This document shows positions 57,120 through 64,000 of a stretch of DNA of 64,000 nucleotides, piece by piece (position 1 is the first letter of the stretch; each line of letters begins with the position of its first letter). A program made the translations under genes and the position numbers. The notes beneath the pieces are model-generated. The model did no database searches. It saw only the letters and a program-made list of their open reading frames with translations, and was not told the origin of the DNA. Source of the stretch: Mesostigma viride (lineage: Eukaryota; Streptophyta; Mesostigmatophyceae; Mesostigmatales; Mesostigmataceae); assembly GCA_009746045.1 (NCBI GenBank), contig RPFO01000034.1:3641681-3705680 (forward strand). The letters run 5' to 3'.

Positions 57120-57815
57120 ATGGCTGACAGGATAGACACGCTTGTCAGGCAATATAATGCGCGAATGAGATACCTGCACGCGAGACAAGGCAAGGTCACG
57201 AAGTCCGTTTCCCTGTTAGACGCGATCCAAAGATGGTCAGGAAGGTGCGCCAGGTGCGGGGCGCCCATCTGGATCGCAGGAGACGCCCTCAAGCGAGCCG
57301 TGTTCAGCATTCCAGGCGTGTGGACTTGCCTCGACTGTGCGCACATGCCCCTCGGTGACGTGCGCCAGAAGTTGTTAGCCGCCCGGTCCAGAGCCGACGC
57401 GTGCGGGCTGAACAGAGAGTACCGCCCTTTTCGTTCGTACAAGTCGCCCACCATACTCCCTCCGCCAGGTGCGGATAGTGTGGTTTGGAGCTACATCAAG
57501 AAGGCGGCCAAGAACGCCAATGCACGCATGGTGAGAGACGGGAGGATGCCGTGTTTTGACACGGGAGAAGTTAGGAAGCTGTACAGCAGGTTTGTGAGGT
57601 GGCCGTACTGCGAGATATGTGGTAAGCGGTTCGTACTGCGCGGAAAGGCGAAGGAAGACACGCTGTCGTTGGATAAGGACGACCCGTTAAACAGGAGCTA
57701 CTGTGGCGGGAACACAAAGCTGCTGTGTCATGGCTGCAATAATTCGAAGAGGTTCGAGGACGGGTTGAAACTGTACGCCGACCTGTTCAGGAGGAACAGG
57801 TGCCCGCTTCTGTAG
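57120..57815 (+). CDS. HNH endonuclease-like zinc protein
   Basis: 231 residues from ATG 57120. N-terminal zinc part (CARCGAPIW ... CLDCAHM) and C-terminal HNH-type segment: CEICGKRF ... DTLSLDKDDPLNR ... KLLCHGCNNSKR (residues ~160-210), with the central D-K-D and the N of NNSKR taking catalytic and metal positions. Not inside a recognised intron, so it may act alone (recombination, packaging, or a stand-alone homing gene). AT-rich 61-base gap to the divergent membrane-protein gene. Confidence 0.7.
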   Translation: MADRIDTLVRQYNARMRYLHARQGKVTKSVSLLDAIQRWSGRCARCGAPIWIAGDALKRAVFSIPGVWTCLDCAHMPLGDVRQKLLAARSRADACGLNREYRPFRSYKSPTILPPPGADSVVWSYIKKAAKNANARMVRDGRMPCFDTGEVRKLYSRFVRWPYCEICGKRFVLRGKAKEDTLSLDKDDPLNRSYCGGNTKLLCHGCNNSKRFEDGLKLYADLFRRNRCPLL

Positions 57816-57966
57816 ACCACGACTCGGCGCGTCCTCTGCGTAAGAACTAGCAGTGGATTCGTAATCCTCCCCCTCGAACGCGTGGTCGGGTCCAATAATG
57901 CAGGCGCGTCGAGAATGTGGGCAAGTATGTATCATACAAGACATGGCTTTGTATTAAATGATATTA

Positions 57967-58302
57967 TTATCCAACTAACCACCCCATAGGAGCCCCCCCT
58001 TGCGAGATCGCGACCCTTGACTGCTTGTTGACGCGGTGACGGGATGACGCCGCTCGTCCGCTCTTTTTCACCGGCGCCCTGTCGGTGGCGCGTGCTACAG
58101 GCCGCAACGTCTGTCGCATCTGTTGCTGCTTCAAAACCTCGTCATTCGTCCTACTGAGCCGGTCAGAAAGCGCTCTGAGTTCCGCGTGTTTATGCAGCAA
58201 CATGTCTCGAAATTGTCGCCCGCTCGTCCCGGGCCCGTGCTTGCTGTATTTTGTCACGAGAGGCTGCATCATGTTGATGTACCTCCTGGCACTCGCACCC
58301 AC
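57967..58302 (-). pseudogene. Basic viral protein truncated by the gypsy-type LTR
   Basis: 112 codons, open up to the LTR boundary at 58302 where a GTG, not an ATG, is the first codon; the true N-terminus must lie beyond the retroelement, outside the window. Helical, with many Arg, Gln and Lys residues (MRQTLRPVARATDRAP, GRAASSRHRVNKQ), suggesting DNA or virion binding. Not recognised. The cut means that the gypsy element inserted into a viral gene, as the other two elements did. Confidence 0.6.
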
Positions 58303-58885
58303 TGTTACGTCCCGGCCCTTTAGGTCGGACGTAACAATGGAATAAATTACTAAGGCCTTGTGGCCGTTGTACTAAGTTTTATGGACATTGACTATTGTGT
58401 GAATTGGACTAGTTATTTTGGTCCTAGGTTGTCCTTTTAGGGGCCGGTGCGGTGGCGCCGCGCCAGTTCTGAGTCTATCTGTAGTACTAGGCGTGGATCC
58501 TGTAGTTGAGGGTCGATGTCGGCCCGGGTCCTACGTGGAATGATTGGCTTGGATTGGTCCAGGGAAATTGGCGTGTATCTGCGCCGCAATCAACCTAGGT
58601 TAAATTGGTCCGAGGACGAGAGTCTCGTCCTCTTGGTTTGATGAATGATAAGTGCGAATACGCCTACACATTGAACCCGGGGCAATTATCCATTTGTAAT
58701 TGGTGTTGCTAGCCAATATAAGTGTGTACTAATTAGCTTGGCATCAAGCCGTGATGCCAGATATCTCACGACTCACGTCGTGAAGCGCAACCTACTTTAG
58801 GCTACCTTGAATTATTCCTAATTCCGGCAAGAAGGGTCTTTCGCTACGTAGCTCAGGCTAGGTGTGTCTGGGCTGGGACGTAACA
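58303..58885 (+). repeat. 5' LTR of gypsy-type element
   Basis: 583 bp with 11-bp inverted termini (TGTTACGTCCC / GGGACGTAACA). Its left edge cuts the basic viral gene at 58302. Confidence 0.85.
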
Positions 58886-59627
58886 CTGGTTATCGGAGGA
58901 AATGTGCTGGAAAGGTTAGCTAACTCTCGCGGAGAGGGTTAGTGAGCCAATTAGGATACCAAGGCTGAGTTTGACGTAGGTAGAGGTTCCGGAATTCAAC
59001 GACTGCTGACTGGTCGGCGGCCAGCCCGTAAAGGGATTCAACGACGACCTAGCCAGCAAGCGGCCAGTCTGGGATACTCGGCGGGGCTAGCAATAGTCCT
59101 GTGGTGAGGTGCTGTAAACGATAGCGTTCAGCTCTCCTGCTTTCAACGACACCTAGTGGCGGCCAGGGCTTGCCTTCAACGACACCGGGTGGCGGCCAGC
59201 TCAGGAGGATTTAACGTCATCGATTATGGTGCGTCCCCTAGATAGGATCCTTTCTTTACAAGCGATGCCTGTGGAAGGCTAGCTGGCATGCTCGCTTCCT
59301 CTCCGGGTTCGCACGCGTAGGGGTTCTCGTTATACGTTGTGCCTCTATAGGGTGTGAATGTCGTTGGTTCGAATGGAAGTTGCGGACGACAACCATTCGT
59401 TGTTTTACATGTTGTGGGGGTGAATACCGTCTGGCTGTTGCCGACTGTGTTGACGGTGTTTACCTCCGTGTAATCGTTGTATAGCCCCTTTGCCGCGGAA
59501 GGCTGGGGGCGTGTGCTGTGCTACACTCCGTGCTCTCTCCTCGTTCGTTTAAGGTCACTGCATTAGAGGTAGCCTGGGTTTCCCCTTTCTCTCCTGCTTG
59601 CAAGCCGCTGCCAGACTATGATGTAAC
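58886..59627 (+). other. Leader region with imperfect tandem repeats
   Basis: Four units beginning (A)TTCAACGAC and ending GCGGCCAG start at about 58994, 59036, 59141 and 59174, with variable middle parts. They may form RNA structures for packaging or priming. No gene seen in the rest of the leader. Confidence 0.6.
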
Positions 59628-59966
59628 ATGCCCCGACGTAAAATAAACAAGGGTGGACAGTCTGGATTTCCTTACTATGCAGTAGCTCACGACGGGGATA
59701 AGGGTAGACCTGCTATATTCTACAGCTGGAAGACTTGTGAGGAACACATTAAAGATAAGATATTGTCCCAAGGCTCTAGTGCTAAGTGGAAAGGGTTTGA
59801 TAACATTACAGATGCAGATAGGTTTGTTAGGGAACACATGCCATTGCCTGAGGGGATGCACATCACACGTGAATGCTCCAAGCCACCCACGCTCAGCAGT
59901 CAGGGGGAGGGGACAGCAGTTACAGTTACCTTCTCTCAGCTGACCATTGGCCCTAGCAAGCAGTAG
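59628..59966 (+). CDS. RNase H1 N-terminal (caulimovirus VI-type) domain protein
   Basis: 112 residues from ATG 59628. FPYYAVAHDGDKGRPAIFYS, then WKTCEEHIKDKI, KWKGFDNITDADRFVREHM match the hybrid-binding domain found at the N-terminus of eukaryotic RNase H1 (YAVxxGxxPGIYxxWxEC...F..A..F). It binds RNA-DNA hybrids. Here it is a stand-alone frame ahead of Gag in a retroelement, which is unusual. Function in reverse transcription or translation is inference. Confidence 0.75.
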   Translation: MPRRKINKGGQSGFPYYAVAHDGDKGRPAIFYSWKTCEEHIKDKILSQGSSAKWKGFDNITDADRFVREHMPLPEGMHITRECSKPPTLSSQGEGTAVTVTFSQLTIGPSKQ

Positions 59967-60092
59967 AGGATACTATTACTAGGTAGTAATACTAGGTTCT
60001 ATATCTATAGATCCATAGCACGTGGTTGCTCTTCTCTCTCTCTTCTTCCTGGGGAGGTGATGCCTGCTGTGTAAGGTACCGGTACGAGCACC

Positions 60093-60407
60093 ATGCCAAC
60101 ACGGTACCAAACAAGGAACGCCAGAGAGACAGAAGACGAGCTTAGGGAGAGAGATTCAGATAATAGAGAGATAGAACCGGTAGACAACCACGAGCACGGT
60201 ACAGAAGGGCTAGAGGTACCACCACAAGTCCAAGTAGAGACAGGTACAGGTGAGGTCATGGAGAGACCTGTGGAAGGCTCCCTACGATCCAGATCTAGTT
60301 CCCCAGCGGATGGGGACAATCTAGACGCCTTGACAAGGCAGGAAGAGGACAGAAGTGACCAAGAGATACTCCAGGGGGGCTCGCAGCAGCAGCAACATCA
60401 GCAGCAA

Positions 60408-60451
<44 letters not shown>

Positions 60452-62408
60452 GCAACGACAGCAACAGCAGCAGCAGCAGCAACGACCGCAGCAGCAGCAG
60501 CAGCAACCACAGCAGCAGCAGCAGCAACAACGGCAACCCCGGTTACAGCAACAACAACTCCAGACGAGACCACAATGGCCACCATCGGACCCTGAGCAGC
60601 AGGGGGACGAGCATGAAGATACCCTGCACTACCGCCATCAGCAGCCAGCCACCGGGCGGCCAACGCATCCTTGGGCAGGTCGGGGGCGGCCCCAGGGACC
60701 TCCACCGGGCCCCACACACCGGGGCAGACGCAGAGTGTCCTTCGGCAGCACGTCTCTGTTACCCACGGCGCTCTGGTATTCGGATGAGGAAGGGGAGATC
60801 CCAGGGGCAGATGGCGAGTTCGATGACCTGGAAGGGACTAACGAGGCGGACGAGGGAACTGTCACGCAGGGCCCGCCCGTTGGTACTCATAGACCACGGA
60901 CCAGCCCAGGGGAGACCAGGAGCAGTGTCACCACCAGAGACGAGGAGACTCGCACGCCAGTCCAGCGCCCGGCACCTCAACCGCAGCGCCCACGGGTGCT
61001 TGACCAAAGCGCGGTCCCCTCGCCAGTGCCTGCTGGCAACCTCAGCTTCAGCAGGGTGGCCTTGGATGACCCGGGGTACGAACACCCCTCATCCGTCCAG
61101 GTGCGGCGGACTCATGGTACGCCGCCCAGATCCAGCTCTCTCCCCCGGTCGCAGCCCCCCGACCTCGGCGATATCCCCCACGTAGACGTCGGTGGGCCCG
61201 TCACCGCCGCGGTAAAGGCCCCACCGATGCCCAATTTCAAGAATGTACCCAAGCTGCACGCGGACATGAAACCGCGCGAGGTAGAGGAATGGGGACGCAT
61301 GTGGCGACGGCAGTATACCATCTGGCGCAACCATCACAACTGGCAGCTGGCCACCAGCGACCTGATTGATCTCGTGATTAACTCCTGTATGGACCCCTCG
61401 GTGATAAGCATCTTGAACTGTGAGAGCATCGCGTCCCAGTCATACCCGCAAACCTTGGCGGAACTGATGGACCGAGTGCGTCGCAAGCTGGTGCCCCCAG
61501 ATGCTACACTCCACGAGCGGATGGCCTTCAGCAAGCTGCGCCAGGGGACCACCCCATATCGCGAGTTTCTGTCTAAGTTCGAGTCCAGCGCCGCCTACCT
61601 GGCTGACATGACCTGGTACGAGTACAAGAGCAGGTTCATCGAGGCACTCTGCCCCGAGCTGCAGGACGAGGTATTCAAGCACTATGCTGATGTCCCTTGG
61701 GAAGAGTGGGACATCTTGAATATCCAGAGGTATCTCCTACAGGTGGCCGACGTAGTGGCTCGCGGGCGTGCCCCCTCAGTGCGCCGTTTCTTCAGACCTG
61801 CTCCCCCGCGACGGGTGAATCAGATGTACTCCACTGATTTCGCCGGCGAGGAGGAGGACGAGTACCTCGACGACCCTGACGAGGGCTACACTGACCTTGG
61901 CGTCAACGCGATCGACGCTAGCAAGGCGCGCTGCTTCATGTGCAGTGAGGTGGGGCACCTCAAGCGCGACTGCCCCAAGCTCCGGGGCAAGAACGCCAGT
62001 CGTGGGACAGGAGAGGGGACACCCAGTGTTCGCTTCTCCGGCCCGGCCTTCGGCAGCCGCCCCGACTCCTCCGGTCCTCGGGACCGACCCCGCAACGCGG
62101 GTGAGCGTGCGGCTCGCCTGCAGCACGCCAGACAGGTCCCGACGCAGTACCAGCAGCCGCGACCACCCGCGACCAGCTCTACCAAGGGTGTGTTGCGCGC
62201 GGTCAACGAGATTGAGGCGCGGCGACAGTCCTCCTCTTCCGGCCAAACGCAGGCAGTGGCTGGCTACGAGTATGACGACGAGGAGGGGGCTGACGAAGAG
62301 GAGGAGGGGGGGAAGAGGGCGGGTGGTCGGGCGAGGCGGCCTCCCGTCCCACCGCTCCTCGGGAGTAGTAGCCCTGCCCATGGGCTTGGGTCCCGGGGTA
62401 GGGGATAG
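60093..62408 (+). CDS. Gag polyprotein of gypsy-type element, poly-glutamine tract
   Basis: 771 residues. N-terminal acidic part; poly-Q from a CAG/CAA run (DNA ~60383-60560) covering ~60 residues; Pro/Arg-rich linker; retrotransposon capsid-like part (~375-555; PREVEEWGRMWRRQY, FRE-like TPYREFLSKFESSAAYL, LCPELQDEVFKHY); CCHC zinc knuckle CFMCSEVGHLKRDC (~613); acidic C-terminus. Ends at 62408, overlapping the pol frame (+1). Confidence 0.9.
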
Positions 62409-63928
62409 GGTAGAAAAATCAGATGGTAGCCCAGACGCGGAGTCAACTAGAGTAGAGGTAGACGTCAATAACGTGGCCGCAGACGCGTCCACCCAACCGG
62501 CGGCGCGTGCATCTCAAGGAGATTCGCGGCATCTGTTTCTTTTCAGCGGAGGGTTACTGGTCCCTCCCACCGTCCTTGATCCGTATTTGAAGGAGAAAAC
62601 GATCATGGACGTGAAGTTCCTGGTCGACACCGGCGCCTCCACGTCCTTCATCAACGAGGCCCTGGTGCGTCGGCTGGGCCTGGTACCACGACCTCACACC
62701 ACGGCAGTATATGTCACCTACTCAGACGGTCGGCGACACCAATCGCCGGGCCTAGCAGACATCAAGGGTGTACTGCAGGGCACGCCGGTGGACCTGGTGG
62801 CGACTATTGCGCCGTTGGGCGCTGCCGACATCATCATTGGAGTGGACTGGCTGGACAAGCAGGATGTGGACATCAGTGTGCGCCGGCGGGTAGTTTGGTT
62901 TCCGGATGGTTCATTCTGGTGCCCAGACAGCGAGTATAGGGCACAGGCCGCGGAGGTCCATAACATTACACACGAGCGCTCGGCGGACGGGCCCGACCAG
63001 CGTCCCAGATCCTGATGAGTAGCAAGACGCTGGCGCGCCAGCTCCGGAAGGGCAAGGAATACGCGATGTATCGCATAGACCTGGACAGCACTCAGGCTCT
63101 GCTTAACGAGATTGGTGCCGGTTTCACACCGGACGAGCTGGCGCGGTTCAATGCCTCCTGGAGAAGCGCACTGCCCTCTTCGCAGATCGCACCCCCCAGT
63201 TCCCCCCCAACCGATCGGTGCTACATCGTGTCCAGCTCCAGGAGGGTTCCGGGCCTACGGTGTCTCCCATGTACCGCATGGGCCCAGTTGAGCTGGTGGA
63301 GCTCAAGAAGATCCTCATTTCACTACTCGACGCTGGGCTCATTGAACCCAGCAACAGCCCCTTCTCAGCGGGCGTGCTGCTCGTTCCCAAACCCGGGGGC
63401 AAGTGGCGTCTGGTGACTGATTACCGGAAGCTGAACGCCATCACCGTCAAGTCCCGGTATCCTCTACCGCGGATCGACGACATCTTCAACCGTGTCCAGG
63501 GGGCTACGTGTTTCACCGTCATCGACTGTGCGGACGGGTTTTGGCAGCTGCGCATCGCGCCAGAAGACTGCCACAAGACCGCGTTCGCTACGCCCTTCGG
63601 TCACTATCAGTTTTGGGTGGCGGCAATGGGGCTGTGTAATTCGCCTGCGTCCTTCCAGATGCTGATGAACGACATCCTCCGTCCGGTGATGGGCACAGCC
63701 CACTTGCCGCAGGTCTCCCAGGACCTGGCGGACCCGCAGAAGGGGGCGCGCCCGCCCTGGACCTACAAGCGCACGTGCGCACTGGCGTATTTGGACGACA
63801 TCCTGGTGTACTCATTACAATTCGTTCAAGTGGCCCGCCGGAGCGGCTGTACAATTTTTCCCAGTGAGCGCGCTGCCAAGTGTACTTGTGGGCAAATTTT
63901 TAGGTGCCCCGTCACTTCGAGTTACTAA
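62398..63928 (+). pseudogene. Protease and reverse transcriptase of gypsy-type element, broken
   Basis: The protease frame (to 63015) has KFLVDTGASTSFINE and ADIIIGVDWLDKQDV, a standard retropepsin pair. Frame shifts near 63015 and ~63165 lead into the reverse transcriptase (63218-63812): VLLVPKPGGKWRLVTDYRKL, FTVIDCADGFWQL, FQMLMNDILRPV, YLDDILVYS. Directly after YLDDILVYS the homology stops and foreign sequence begins, so the rest of the RT, RNase H and integrase lie beyond an insertion or are lost. Confidence 0.85.
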
Positions 63929-64000
63929 AAATTAGGCTACGGTACGAATTCAGCGAATTTCAGCGAATTTTCAGTCGAACCAAAGGAAGTGACGCCAACT
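63812..64000. mobile_element. Start of another element inserted in the reverse transcriptase
   Basis: After the codons for YLDDILVYS the sequence changes to TTACAATTCGTTCAAGTGG and continues to the window end with short repeats (CAGCGAATTT twice at about 63951-63975). It looks like one end of a DNA transposon or other insert; the other end is outside the window. Confidence 0.45.

Larger units (their letters stand above)
58303..64000 (+). mobile_element. Ty3/gypsy-type LTR retrotransposon, 3' part outside window
   Basis: Left LTR at 58303-58885 with TGTTACGTCC...GGACGTAACA ends, then TGGTTATCGGAGG (58887-58899), a primer-binding site close to the Copia one above. Leader with repeats, then an RNase H1-N-like frame, poly-Q Gag with zinc knuckle, aspartic protease, reverse transcriptase. 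The coding region has shifts between protease and RT, and the RT is cut at about 63812. Right LTR and target duplication are beyond the window. Confidence 0.9.

Noticed and set aside
60295-60717. Long alanine/valine and leucine frames opposite Gag
   Set aside because: Shadows of the CAG repeat read on the other strand.

Overview
The window looks like part of a large eukaryotic DNA virus genome that now sits in a eukaryotic chromosome (an endogenous giant-virus region), cut by several host-type LTR retrotransposons. The viral character comes from the gene set: SF3 (D5-type) helicase, a separate archaeo-eukaryotic (UL52-type) primase, poxvirus-A22-like RuvC resolvase, YqaJ exonuclease, a capping-enzyme-like nucleotidyltransferase, SprT-like, OTU, SET, RING/TRAF and F-box proteins, several small membrane proteins, and families resembling the DUF5760, DUF5832 and DUF5759 groups of Nucleocytoviricota. 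Genes are dense, on both strands, with AT-rich TATA-like stretches just upstream of many ATGs. No capsid gene or DNA polymerase lies here, so the exact lineage (Nucleocytoviricota, or a mirusvirus-like group) cannot be fixed. The retroelements show that the sequence is chromosomal in a eukaryote, probably an alga or other protist.

Layout. 1-3.0 kb: NifS-type cysteine desulfurase (partial), small proteins, SprT-like metalloprotease. 3.0-6.2 kb: gene-free inverted-repeat element with nested direct repeats. 6.2-12.7 kb: coiled-coil protein, a run of proline-rich/OTU/SET reading frames that look like one broken multidomain gene, a DUF5760-like protein, and a RING/TRAF zinc-finger gene. 12.7-18.2 kb: a Copia element with 5-bp target duplication (CCGTG) inside that RING gene. 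18.2-39.5 kb: main viral block with F-box, helicase, resolvase, exonuclease, SLATT-like membrane protein, cobalamin adenosyltransferase, primase, capping-like protein and a 1,496-residue coiled-coil protein. 39.5-47.9 kb: a second LTR retroelement with unusual domain order, inserted in a large viral gene. 48-58.3 kb: the rest of that gene, membrane proteins, and a class II (B12-dependent) ribonucleotide reductase interrupted by three GT-AG introns, two holding opposite-strand mobile-type genes. 58.3-64 kb: a Ty3/gypsy-type element running off the window, itself interrupted in its reverse transcriptase.

The most interesting biology is a two-gene vitamin B12 module: a PduO-type ATP:cob(I)alamin adenosyltransferase (31.8-32.3 kb) and, about 20 kb away, a ribonucleotide reductase whose motifs match the adenosylcobalamin-dependent class. 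Together they could let the virus make its own reductase cofactor and so its own dNTPs.

Many genes carry single-base frameshifts, several in homopolymers. They may be decay of an endogenous virus or assembly indels; raw reads would decide. Starts were placed at the first sensible ATG; where only GTG or no ATG exists this is stated.
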